From: an uncultured Eubacteriales bacterium
GTDB taxonomy: Bacteria; Bacillota; Clostridia; Lachnospirales; Lachnospiraceae
Length of the DNA: 37,859 nt
Direction of reading: 5' to 3'
NCBI GenBank assembly: GCA_900317095.1
Contig: ONFL01000089.1
Coordinates: forward strand, 1 to 37,859
The translations under genes and the position numbers were made by a program. This document shows positions 17,402 through 25,595 of the stretch, one piece after another (the stretch's first letter is position 1; every line of letters begins with the position of its first letter). The notes under the pieces were generated by a model. That model was not told where the DNA came from. It did not search any database and was given only the letters and a program-made list of their open reading frames with translations.

Positions 17402-18313
17402 ATGGATACAGTACTGCAGCTTGTCCAGCAGATCATTATCATGTTTATCCTTGCGGGGATCGGTTTTCTGCTCTTTAAGGGAGGAAAGATATCGCAGGAG
17501 GGCAGCAAGGCCATCGGCAATATGCTGATCTATGTTTCCCTGCCGTCTGTTATCATAAGGGGCTTCCTTGTCGAGCGGACCGCGGAAAATGTACGGGGCC
17601 TGCTGGTCAGTGCCGTGCTGGCGGCCCTTTCACTGGCTGTCTGCTTTGTCCTTTCCCGGATATTCTTCCGCAAGGATTCCATGGCGGCTTTCGCTTCGTC
17701 CTTTGCCAATCCCGGCTTCTTCGGCATCCCGCTGATCATGGGACTGCTGGGAGATGGGGCTGTGTTCTATGTGGCTGCCTTCATCGGTTTTATAAATATC
17801 ACGCAGTTTACATACGGCAAGGTGCTGATGACAGGAGACAGAAAAAGTATGAGTGCGAAGCAGGTTCTGACCGCGCCCTTCGTTTTTGCTCTGGCCATCG
17901 GTCTGATCCTTTTCTTCACACAGCTGCAGCTGCCGGCTATTATATTAAAGGGTATGGAATTTACGGCGGGGATCAATACTCCGCTGGCCATGTTTTCTGT
18001 CGGCATCTATCTGGCCCAGACAGACCTGGCTTCAATGTTCCGCAAGAAGATCCTTTACCTGATCTCCCTTTCCAGAATGATCATTATCCCGCTGATCTTC
18101 GTGCTGATGCTGAAATTCGTCCCTAACACCTGGTACGATATAAAGCTGGCAGTCCTCATCGCCTCCGCCTGCCCGGTCGGCTCCAATATCGCCGTTTACG
18201 CTCAGCTCTATGATGAAGATTACCGATATGCCGTGGAGACGGTCGTAGTCTCCACCCTGCTGTCCATCATCTGCGTGCCCTTTGTCGTCTATATAGCGGA
18301 GCATTTCTGGTAA
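17402..18313 (+). CDS. AEC-family (auxin efflux carrier-like) transporter
   Basis: A 303-residue integral membrane protein with about ten hydrophobic segments in two similar halves. SLPSVIIRGF in the first half and SACPVGSNIAVYAQLYD in the second are the crossover regions typical of AEC carriers. Bacterial members usually move organic acids such as malate or malonate by proton symport or export. It stands alone between two terminators, directly after the 2-oxoacid oxidoreductase operon, so an organic-acid substrate is a fair guess. Confidence 0.9.
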   Translation: MDTVLQLVQQIIIMFILAGIGFLLFKGGKISQEGSKAIGNMLIYVSLPSVIIRGFLVERTAENVRGLLVSAVLAALSLAVCFVLSRIFFRKDSMAAFASSFANPGFFGIPLIMGLLGDGAVFYVAAFIGFINITQFTYGKVLMTGDRKSMSAKQVLTAPFVFALAIGLILFFTQLQLPAIILKGMEFTAGINTPLAMFSVGIYLAQTDLASMFRKKILYLISLSRMIIIPLIFVLMLKFVPNTWYDIKLAVLIASACPVGSNIAVYAQLYDEDYRYAVETVVVSTLLSIICVPFVVYIAEHFW

Positions 18314-18365
18314 GAGAGACCTGTTTCTTTTATATAAAATGTCCCTTTTTCAGCCTTCCGCATCC

Positions 18366-18390
18366 AAGCTGCCCTCGGGCAGCTTTTTTT
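18366..18390 (+). terminator. Terminator of the AEC transporter gene
   Basis: AAGCTGCC (18366-18373), loop CTCG, GGCAGCTT (18378-18385), then a T-run. Confidence 0.92.
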
Positions 18391-18420
18391 TGAATTTCCA
18401 AACCGCAGGAAATGATGTAC

Positions 18421-18426
18421 TATAAT
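18421..18426 (+). promoter_or_regulatory. Probable -10 box of the VWA/MoxR/LRR operon
   Basis: A perfect TATAAT lies 52 bases before the GTG start of the next gene and after a terminator. No good -35 box is present, so the placement is tentative. Confidence 0.4.
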
Positions 18427-18478
18427 ATCATATGCATAAAAGATTCTGATTTTCCGGCTGGAAGATGGGAGATTTATT

Positions 18479-19936
18479 GTGCCTAAAGACAAGGAAAAGA
18501 TCGAGAAGCTGGCCGGGGAGGTTCTGAACCTGTCCAGAAATACCCTGGCGATCCATCTTCGCTTTCTGGACAGAGCCGTCAGCATGCTCCAGCTGCAGAA
18601 CCTGCCGGACCTGAGGGGCATGAAGGTGAATGGGAGCACCATTTTCTATGACCCGGTGCGGGTACTGCAGGATTATAAAGAGGAGAGATCCCGGGTACCG
18701 CGGGCCTATCTGCACATGATCCTGCACTGCGTATATCAGCATTACTGGACAAGTGCCCAGGTTGATCAGGACTGCTGGGATCTGGCCTGCGACATCGCGG
18801 TCGAGGACACCATCAGCGCCCTTGCCCTGCCGGCTCTGCAGACGCGGCGGGCGCAGCAGCAGAAAGAGGTTCTGGACGGGCTTCGCAGTCAGGTCCGCTA
18901 TCTGACGGCGGATATGCTTTACCGTTATTTCATAAACGCAGATCTGTCTCCGGAGGACATAAGCCGGCTGCGGGCCCTGTTTGGTACGGATGCGCACGGG
19001 GACTGGTATAAAGAGGAGGATCCGCAAAAACGGCCCCATAAGAAAGAGGGCGGCGGAAAGAATAAGGAAGATCCCGATCAGGAGTCCCAGTCGGATGGCA
19101 GCAGCGGTGAATCATCCGATGAGGATGAAGAGGAAGATAACCAGGATGAAGATCCGGATGATATTCCTTTGAGCCCGCCTGGCGGAGGCGGCAAGAAGCG
19201 CCTGCAGGACTGGAAAGATACAGCCCGGCAGATGAAGATGGACCTGGAATCCTTTTCCAAGGGAAAGGGAGACGCGGCCGGTTCTCTGCTGCAGAATCTG
19301 CAGTCTGTCACCCGGGAGAAATACGACTACCGGGCTTTCCTGAAGAAATTTGCGGCCCTGGGCGAACGGATGAAGATAAACCAGGACGAGTTCGATTACA
19401 TTTTCTATACATACGGTCTGAAACTGTATGGGAAAATGCCCCTGATAGAGCCGCTGGAGTATAAGGAGACGAAGCAGATCCGCGAATTTGTCATCGCCAT
19501 CGACACTTCCGGTTCGACGGCCGGGGACCTGGTGCAGACATTTCTGCAGAAGACCTATAATATCCTCAAACAGGAGGAGAGCTTCGGCAGACGCTTCAAC
19601 CTGCACATCATCCAGTGCGACGCGGATATCCAGACGGATATTAAGATCAGCAATCAGAATGAATTCGACCGCTGTATGGAACATATGCAGCTGCGGGGCA
19701 TGGGAGGAACGGATTTCCGGCCGGTCTTTAATTACGTGGACGAGCTGATCGAGAAGAAGGAGTTTACCAATCTCAAGGGGCTGATCTATTTTACGGACGG
19801 GTACGGGATATTTCCGCCCAGGCAGCCGGCCTATAAAACGGCATTTGTGTATATAGAAGAGGGCTATGAGAATCCGCAGGTACCGCCCTGGGCGATAAAG
19901 CTGGTCCTGCAGCCGGAAGATATAGGGGAGATATAA
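18479..19936 (+). CDS. VWA-like protein with putative metallopeptidase-like N-domain (DUF2201 type)
   Basis: A 485-residue soluble protein with a GTG start; GGGAG lies seven bases upstream. The N-terminal domain (about residues 1-165) resembles the putative metallopeptidase partner of VWA-like proteins, but where HExxH is expected it reads HMILH, lacking the catalytic Glu. A long acidic Ser/Asp/Glu linker (about 180-235) follows. The C-terminal VWA domain has the MIDAS DTSGS at about residue 342 and a later GGTDF with the metal-binding Thr. Proteins of this kind work with MoxR-type ATPases, and one is encoded three bases downstream. The usual role proposed is chaperone-like assembly or metal insertion; the target is unknown. 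No signal peptide is seen. Confidence 0.88.
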   Translation: MPKDKEKIEKLAGEVLNLSRNTLAIHLRFLDRAVSMLQLQNLPDLRGMKVNGSTIFYDPVRVLQDYKEERSRVPRAYLHMILHCVYQHYWTSAQVDQDCWDLACDIAVEDTISALALPALQTRRAQQQKEVLDGLRSQVRYLTADMLYRYFINADLSPEDISRLRALFGTDAHGDWYKEEDPQKRPHKKEGGGKNKEDPDQESQSDGSSGESSDEDEEEDNQDEDPDDIPLSPPGGGGKKRLQDWKDTARQMKMDLESFSKGKGDAAGSLLQNLQSVTREKYDYRAFLKKFAALGERMKINQDEFDYIFYTYGLKLYGKMPLIEPLEYKETKQIREFVIAIDTSGSTAGDLVQTFLQKTYNILKQEESFGRRFNLHIIQCDADIQTDIKISNQNEFDRCMEHMQLRGMGGTDFRPVFNYVDELIEKKEFTNLKGLIYFTDGYGIFPPRQPAYKTAFVYIEEGYENPQVPPWAIKLVLQPEDIGEI

Positions 19937-19939
19937 GTT

Positions 19940-21448
19940 ATGAATATAAAAGAAGCCAAAGAGCAGATCAGAAATGCCATGACGGCCTATTTTACAAAGG
20001 ATGAGACGGGCGAGTACATTGTGCCGGTCGAGAAGCAGCGGCCTGTTTTCCTGATGGGGCCTCCGGGGATAGGGAAAACAGCTGTTATGGAGCAGATCGC
20101 CTCCGAGATGGGCGTGGGACTTCTGTCCTATTCCATGACCCACCATACAAGGCAGAGCGCGCTGGGACTTCCCTTTATAGAGCATAAGACCTATCAGGGG
20201 AAGGAATATGACATTTCCGAGTATACCATGAGTGAGATCATTGCCGCCGTCTATGACATGATGGAGGAGACAGGGGTGAAAGAGGGTATACTCTTCCTGG
20301 ACGAGATAAACTGCGTGTCCGAGACTCTGGCCCCGGTCATGCTGCAGTTCCTCCAATATAAGGTATTCGGCCGCCACAGGGTACCGGAGGGCTGGATCGT
20401 GGTGACAGCCGGCAATCCCCCGGAATACAACAATTCCGTCCGCGAGTTCGACCTGGTTACCTGGGACCGGCTCAAACGGATCGACATAGAGCCGGATTAT
20501 GATGTCTGGAAGGAGTACGCCTATGGAAAGGGTGTCCATCCTTCAGTCCTTACCTATCTGGAGCTGAAAAAGGCTGACTTTTATATAGTGGAATCGGCTG
20601 TGGAGGGTAAACAGTTTGTCACTGCCAGAGGCTGGGACGACTTAAGCCAGATGATAAAGCTCTATGAGATGAATGATCTTGAGGTTGACCAGAAGCTGAT
20701 AGGCCAGTATATCCAGCATCCCCGGATCGCCAGGGATTTTGCGGTTTACTATGACCTCTTCCGCAAATACAGGAGTGATTACCAGGTTGACAAGATCCTG
20801 GCGGGAAAGGCTCCCCAGGAGATCCGCCGGCGGGCGGCCGGAGCCCGCTTCGACGAGCGCCTGTCCCTGATCGGTATGCTGCTGGACGGGGCAGGTGACT
20901 GCGTCAGATCCGCCATGCAGGCCGGCCGGGTGGTTAAAAGTCTGATGACAGTTCTTGTCAGCCTTAAGGGGAAGATGCTGAAAACGGACAGGACGCCTGC
21001 AGAGCATATGGAGGAGCTGACGGATGAGAAAAGAAAGCAGCTGGCAGCCGGCAAAAAGTCCGGTGCTCTGTCAAGGGAGGAGCAGGGAGACGTAAGAGCC
21101 CTGATCCGCATCATGGAAGAGGAGGACAGGCTACTGGCAGGAGCAGAATCCGCTGCCGACGCCATGGCTGTATTGCAAAAGGACTTCACTGCCAGGACCG
21201 CCGGCATGAAGAAAGCTGTTTCCGATGCATCTTCAGCCCTTTCCAATATGTTCCGTTTCTGCGAACAGGCCTTTGAAGAAGGGCAGGAGATCCTGATCCT
21301 GGTGCGGGAGCTGACCATAAATCCGGTTACATCCGCTTTCATTAACAAATACGGCTGCCAGGAATATTTTAAGCACAATAAGGATCTGCTGGTCTATGAC
21401 CGGCAGCAGGAAATAGATAAGGAACTGGCAGACCTGAAGTTAGACTAA
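19940..21448 (+). CDS. MoxR-type AAA ATPase
   Basis: A 502-residue AAA ATPase with Walker A GPPGIGKT (40-47), Walker B ILFLDEI (117-123), a sensor-like VTAGNPPEYN with a conserved Asn, and an Arg-rich TWDRLKRIDI segment. The first 300 residues are the AAA core; the rest is a long, mostly helical and charged extension unlike minimal MoxR proteins (about 330 residues). It starts three bases after the VWA gene and ends 14 bases before the LRR gene. By analogy with RavA-ViaA and other MoxR-VWA pairs it likely remodels a client in the cytoplasm. Confidence 0.9.
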   Translation: MNIKEAKEQIRNAMTAYFTKDETGEYIVPVEKQRPVFLMGPPGIGKTAVMEQIASEMGVGLLSYSMTHHTRQSALGLPFIEHKTYQGKEYDISEYTMSEIIAAVYDMMEETGVKEGILFLDEINCVSETLAPVMLQFLQYKVFGRHRVPEGWIVVTAGNPPEYNNSVREFDLVTWDRLKRIDIEPDYDVWKEYAYGKGVHPSVLTYLELKKADFYIVESAVEGKQFVTARGWDDLSQMIKLYEMNDLEVDQKLIGQYIQHPRIARDFAVYYDLFRKYRSDYQVDKILAGKAPQEIRRRAAGARFDERLSLIGMLLDGAGDCVRSAMQAGRVVKSLMTVLVSLKGKMLKTDRTPAEHMEELTDEKRKQLAAGKKSGALSREEQGDVRALIRIMEEEDRLLAGAESAADAMAVLQKDFTARTAGMKKAVSDASSALSNMFRFCEQAFEEGQEILILVRELTINPVTSAFINKYGCQEYFKHNKDLLVYDRQQEIDKELADLKLD

Positions 21449-21462
21449 GGGGAGAAAGGGAA

Positions 21463-23754
21463 ATGGACGAAGCACAAAAGAGGGTACTGGAGCTGGAGGA
21501 GGCGGTCCTGAAGGGATCACTGGAGGATTTGCAGAGGCTCCTCGACGGGAGCGGCTGCTTTGAGGTGACGGCCCGGGCTCTGGGGCTGGCGGTCAGATAC
21601 CGCGGTCTGGATTTCGTGCGGGAGCTTGTCAGCCATGGAGCGTCCTTTGCCTATGATAAGGATGACCGGGCGCTCTGCGAAAAGTACAGCCTGGTCCAGC
21701 GCACGGATGCCGGTACCTACTGTACGGAGTTTTATCTTCTGGCTGTGCCTGAGAAGCTGGATCTGGAAAATTCCTACCCTTACCTTTTCACTCCCCTATA
21801 TGGGATACCGAAGATACCCGTTCTCAGGGAGAGAGAAAGAGCCCCCTTAAGCCTGGAGGAAAGGATGCGGGCAGTAAAATTTCTTTCCGGGCAGCAGGCC
21901 GGTCTTTCCCTGGATGAAATGCTTTTCTGGGCCCTGAGCCGGGGAGAGATCTCCTGCGCGGATGCCCTCATGGAAATGGGTGCTGATCTGGATACGGATC
22001 CGCCGTCTTATTCGGATTATGGCGTCTGGACCTGGCTGGACATTATCACAAGCGGCATGCGGTCCCTCTACTGGAACGAGTATGTCTACCGCCTGTCCAT
22101 GCTGGAGGAAGAGCAGCTGCTGCCGGTCCTTACCCGCTTTGCAGGTCTGGCAGAGGCTAAGGGGAAGAGACTGATCCTCGACCAGAAGATGACTGACCAG
22201 CTGAAGTGGAATGACCGCTCCCTGTCCTTTGCCCTGCAGCACATGGATTCGTCTGCCGTTGACCGCAGGAAAGCCCTGGAGTCGGTCATTTCCAGGGATC
22301 AGGCAGCGGCCCTGGCCGTCATGGCGGATTCCGGATGGCTGGGAGAGAAGTCTCTGCGGGAGGGCATGATAAAGTATGCCAGGGACAATAAATACAACGA
22401 AGCCCTGGCCTGGCTGATGGATTTCAAGAGCAGAACGGTGGATACCGCGGCGGAGGCTGCCGAGGAAGAAGCACGGATGTTCCAGATGCTTATGGAAGAC
22501 CCGGCATCTGAATCGGCCCTTCGGCGGAAATGGGATTTCCGGGACCAGGAGGATGGGAGCCTGATGATTGCCGCCTATAAGGGCAGCGAGGAGGAGATCC
22601 TGCTGCCGGCCTCCATCGGGGGCAGGCCTGTGACCGCTGTCGGCAGCATGGCTTTTTCAGCAGGAAAAGGGAAATTTGCCGCTGCCAATGGAAACCGGAA
22701 CCGTAAGATCCGGGAGGTCCTTATCCCGGAGGGCTTCACCAGCATTGGGGGAAATGCCTTTCGGGACTGCACGGCGCTGGAAAGACTGGAGCTTCCTTCC
22801 ACGATCCGGCAGATAGGACCCGGGGCCTTTGCAGGCTGCGAAAAGCTGAAATATCTGACTCTGCCGGAGCAGGCAGTGATCGGGGACCGGGCTTTTGCGG
22901 GCTGCCGGAGCCTGCCGGCAGAAAATGGCTTCCTGATCTATGAGCACACGCTTTATGCCTGTTTTGCGCCGGACGGACAGGACCTGGTCATCCCCGACGG
23001 GTTAACCAGCATCGCCGGGGGTGCCTTCTTCCGCAGGGATATGTCTTCCCTGTTCATCCCGGAGACTGTGACAAGGATCGGGGAGGGGGCTTTCAGAATG
23101 ACGGCCGGCCTGCGAAAGGTCACCCTGCCCGGGGGTATTATCTGCATTCCTGTCGAAGCCTTTGCCGACTCTGATCTGCAGGAGGTGGATCTGCCGCAGA
23201 GCCTGGAAGAGATAGGGGACCGGGCTTTCATATACCTGGACCGGATGAAGACCGTCCGCATCCCCGGCGGAGTGCGCCGGATCGGCAAGGATGCCTTCTA
23301 TCATACGGGGATGGAGCAGGTGTTTTTTGCCGGAAACAGTCTCAGGATCATAGCAGAGCGGGCTTTCAAGTATGTTCGGAGTCTGCAGGATATAGAACTG
23401 CCTGCCGGCCTGGAACAGATCGGAGACGGGGCTTTCGCCTACACAGGCCTGAAAAAGGTCACTTTGCCGGAAGGACTGAAGGAGATTGGCCCGGCTGCTT
23501 TTGAATGCACAGATCTGGAAGAGATTCGCATCCCGGCCAGTGTAAGAAAGATCGGCCGGCGGGCCCTGCGGTCCTGCGGACAGCTGCGCCATATCTTCAT
23601 ACCGGGGCCGCAGACAGAGATCGGCCCGCAGCTGCTGGGTCGTGAAGACAGCAGGCAGGACTGGCGGCAGCTGACCGTCCACACGCCTGCCGATTCCGCG
23701 GCGGAAAAATATATGAAAGAGCATTATAACGTCAAAGCCATACAAATGCCATAA
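21463..23754 (+). CDS. Cytoplasmic leucine-rich repeat (BspA-type) protein with ankyrin-like N-terminus
   Basis: A 763-residue protein with no signal peptide. The N-terminal third has short helical repeats reminiscent of ankyrin units (for example LVSHGASFAY and LMEMGADLDT). From about residue 355 to 745 there is a run of LRR_5/BspA repeats of about 23 residues with the pattern IP-GVTSIGGNAFRDCTAL. BspA-type repeats are usually extracellular; here the protein is co-transcribed with a VWA protein and a MoxR ATPase, so it is more likely a recognition or scaffold partner inside the cell. GGGGAGAAAGGG precedes the ATG. Function unknown. Confidence 0.85.
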   Translation: MDEAQKRVLELEEAVLKGSLEDLQRLLDGSGCFEVTARALGLAVRYRGLDFVRELVSHGASFAYDKDDRALCEKYSLVQRTDAGTYCTEFYLLAVPEKLDLENSYPYLFTPLYGIPKIPVLRERERAPLSLEERMRAVKFLSGQQAGLSLDEMLFWALSRGEISCADALMEMGADLDTDPPSYSDYGVWTWLDIITSGMRSLYWNEYVYRLSMLEEEQLLPVLTRFAGLAEAKGKRLILDQKMTDQLKWNDRSLSFALQHMDSSAVDRRKALESVISRDQAAALAVMADSGWLGEKSLREGMIKYARDNKYNEALAWLMDFKSRTVDTAAEAAEEEARMFQMLMEDPASESALRRKWDFRDQEDGSLMIAAYKGSEEEILLPASIGGRPVTAVGSMAFSAGKGKFAAANGNRNRKIREVLIPEGFTSIGGNAFRDCTALERLELPSTIRQIGPGAFAGCEKLKYLTLPEQAVIGDRAFAGCRSLPAENGFLIYEHTLYACFAPDGQDLVIPDGLTSIAGGAFFRRDMSSLFIPETVTRIGEGAFRMTAGLRKVTLPGGIICIPVEAFADSDLQEVDLPQSLEEIGDRAFIYLDRMKTVRIPGGVRRIGKDAFYHTGMEQVFFAGNSLRIIAERAFKYVRSLQDIELPAGLEQIGDGAFAYTGLKKVTLPEGLKEIGPAAFECTDLEEIRIPASVRKIGRRALRSCGQLRHIFIPGPQTEIGPQLLGREDSRQDWRQLTVHTPADSAAEKYMKEHYNVKAIQMP

Positions 23755-23756
23755 AA

Positions 23757-23798
23757 ATATCTGCGGCTTTCCGGTAAATCCAGGAAAACCGCAGATAT
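23757..23798. terminator. Bidirectional terminator between convergent genes
   Basis: ATATCTGCGG-C-TTTCC pairs with GGAAA-A-CCGCAGATAT around a ten-base loop. A T-run follows on both strands, serving the LRR operon (+) and the acyltransferase gene (-). Confidence 0.88.
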
Positions 23799-23839
23799 AC
23801 TGCTTTTTGCAATGATTGATATCCGGCAGGGGTCTGCTC

Positions 23840-25015
23840 TTACAGGATCCTTCCCAGCCAGGGCAGCTTCTTTAACGCCCGGATGGTGACATAAGACAGG
23901 CAGAAAACCAGGACATCCAGCAGCAGAAGGACCGGGAGACCGGCTTTCAGAGGATTCACGCCCATGCCAAAGTAAATGATATGGAAATAGAGAACATGGA
24001 TCAGATAAATGCCAAAGGAGCAGCGGTCTATCCCGGTAAGGATCCGGAACACCGCTTTCTCATTCTTCGGCCTCGGCGCCGCTTCACTCCGGTTGATTCC
24101 TGCTTCTGCTGCGGTCTGGCCATTTCTGTTTCCTGCCCTGCTCTGACAGGTCCCGGTTCCTTCCCCGCTCCAACCGGTTCCGGTCTCTTTACCGAAAGCC
24201 CTTCGAAATATCAGGAAGACAAGCTGGGACTGGACGATGACCGGCAGAAATGAGTAGTCGGAGAGAAGTCCCAGCAAAACGGACTGATTCCTGTTCCAGC
24301 CAATCCCGGTCAGTACCATGAGTAAAATGGTCAGCGCCGCAGTCAGGATCAGAAGGAGGACCGGGCTCATACGGACATTTTCCTTTCTGCCAAACTGCCA
24401 GCCCAGGAAAAGGTAGAGGGGATAGATTGTGTAGGTGCAGATGTAGAAGCCGATTGAAGATCCTGTGACGGTCCGCAGCAGAGGAACCAGTGACTGGAAG
24501 ATCAGGTACATGAGAAGCAAATAGCGCAGCTCCTGCTTTTTCGCCTGGGCTGAGATCATCCGGTAGAAGGGCAGGAGCAGGTAGATGGCTATGACCATAT
24601 AGAGATACCAGAGTGTGCTCCAGCTGGTTCCCGTTACGGTCCGGACCAGCCAGCTGCGCAGCAGGGCCGGTAGAGAACGGAGCTGACCGCCGATGGCTTC
24701 GTCGCAGATTTCATAGACGAGAGTGAAGAGGAAGAGGGCCTGGAGGATCCGCAGGACATACCTGCCGAAGATCTTCTTCAGCGACATTTCCCGGGCGGGG
24801 TCCAGAAGAAGAACGCCCGTTACCATGGCAAAGCAGGGAACCGCCCAGAGCATGGCATTTCTCACGATCAGAGCTGCCCGGCCCTGGGCCGGATCCAGCG
24901 TAAAGGCCTGCCCCACCAGGAGGCTCCCGTGCAGGAAAACGATAGCAATGCAGGCAGCTGCCCGCAGATAGGTCAGATAAGCAATGTTATTCTTTTTTTT
25001 CGATTCAGTCGGCAT
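23840..25015 (-). CDS. Acyltransferase 3 family membrane protein
   Basis: A 391-residue integral membrane acyltransferase (OafA/WecH-like). The first helix carries YLRAAACIAIVFLHG with the conserved Arg and His of the family. About ten hydrophobic segments follow, with a hydrophilic, Gly/Thr-rich cytoplasmic insertion around residues 275-320. Members transfer acetyl or succinyl groups to surface polysaccharides or peptidoglycan. It is preceded by a terminator and lies next to secreted wall-binding proteins, consistent with surface modification. The donor and acceptor are not known. Confidence 0.9.
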   Translation of the reverse strand: MPTESKKKNNIAYLTYLRAAACIAIVFLHGSLLVGQAFTLDPAQGRAALIVRNAMLWAVPCFAMVTGVLLLDPAREMSLKKIFGRYVLRILQALFLFTLVYEICDEAIGGQLRSLPALLRSWLVRTVTGTSWSTLWYLYMVIAIYLLLPFYRMISAQAKKQELRYLLLMYLIFQSLVPLLRTVTGSSIGFYICTYTIYPLYLFLGWQFGRKENVRMSPVLLLILTAALTILLMVLTGIGWNRNQSVLLGLLSDYSFLPVIVQSQLVFLIFRRAFGKETGTGWSGEGTGTCQSRAGNRNGQTAAEAGINRSEAAPRPKNEKAVFRILTGIDRCSFGIYLIHVLYFHIIYFGMGVNPLKAGLPVLLLLDVLVFCLSYVTIRALKKLPWLGRIL

Positions 25016-25033
25016 AATTCTCTCTCATATGAG

Positions 25034-25060
25034 GAAACCCGGACAGTATCCTGCCCGGGT
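25034..25060 (-). terminator. Terminator of the lipoprotein transcript (minus strand)
   Basis: On the minus strand ACCCGGGCAG, loop GATA, CTGTCCGGGT gives a 10-bp stem with one G-U pair, followed by TTTCC. It lies between the lipoprotein stop and the acyltransferase start. Confidence 0.75.
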
Positions 25061-25084
25061 CCCCAAACACATTCTTCCGTGTGA

Positions 25085-25513
25085 TCATTCTTCTACCTGG
25101 GGGGCATTGTCTCCGCTGCCGCCATAGGTTGCTCCCTGTCCGTTCAGACAGCCCGCGTTGGGATCGGATGCCGGAGCGGGTTCTGCTGCCGGAGCGGGTT
25201 CTGCTGCCTGGGCGGGCTCTGCCGCCGGCTGGGACTGGACAGGCTGTGAACTGTAATCCTGCTCCTGACCGGCCTGACCGTTATCAGAGGAGGTTGTCTG
25301 CGCCTGTGTCTCCTCGGCGGTTTCCGGCAGAGCAGTTTCCTCCGTCTCCGTCTCCAGAGCAGTCTCGGCAGTCTCAGTTTCCGTCTCTGTCTCCAGAGCG
25401 GTCTCGGTTTCCGTCTCGGCACTCTTATCTGTCTTGCTGCCGCAGCCGGCAAATAACATACCTGCTGTAAGAGCTGCTGCAGCGAAAATAGTAGTGAATT
25501 TTCTGGTCTTCAT
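25085..25513 (-). CDS. Low-complexity lipoprotein with Glu-Thr and Ala-Pro repeats
   Basis: A 142-residue predicted lipoprotein: signal peptide with lipobox LFAGC (Cys at residue 24), then a Glu-Thr repeat region (about 31-73), a Gln-rich stretch, and EPAPA repeats (about 97-123). There is no recognisable enzymatic domain; it probably spans the wall from a membrane anchor. The short C-terminus contains one Cys and several Gly. It lies 82 bases after the transglutaminase-like gene on the same strand with no terminator in between, so they may be co-transcribed. Function unknown. Confidence 0.8.
   Translation of the reverse strand: MKTRKFTTIFAAAALTAGMLFAGCGSKTDKSAETETETALETETETETAETALETETEETALPETAEETQAQTTSSDNGQAGQEQDYSSQPVQSQPAAEPAQAAEPAPAAEPAPASDPNAGCLNGQGATYGGSGDNAPQVEE
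25295..25423 (-). repeat. Glu-Thr hexanucleotide repeat tract (lipoprotein)
   Basis: Imperfect GARACN-type hexamers encode alternating Glu-Thr with interspersed Ala. The same kind of tract is found in the genes at 25596-27014 and 34226-36055. Confidence 0.75.
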
Positions 25514-25595
25514 AAAATAATCTTTCCTTTCTGATTCAGTCTTCCTGACTGTTCTGTCTGATCTTACGATCCGGTATTTCGGCCAAATTTTCCTG

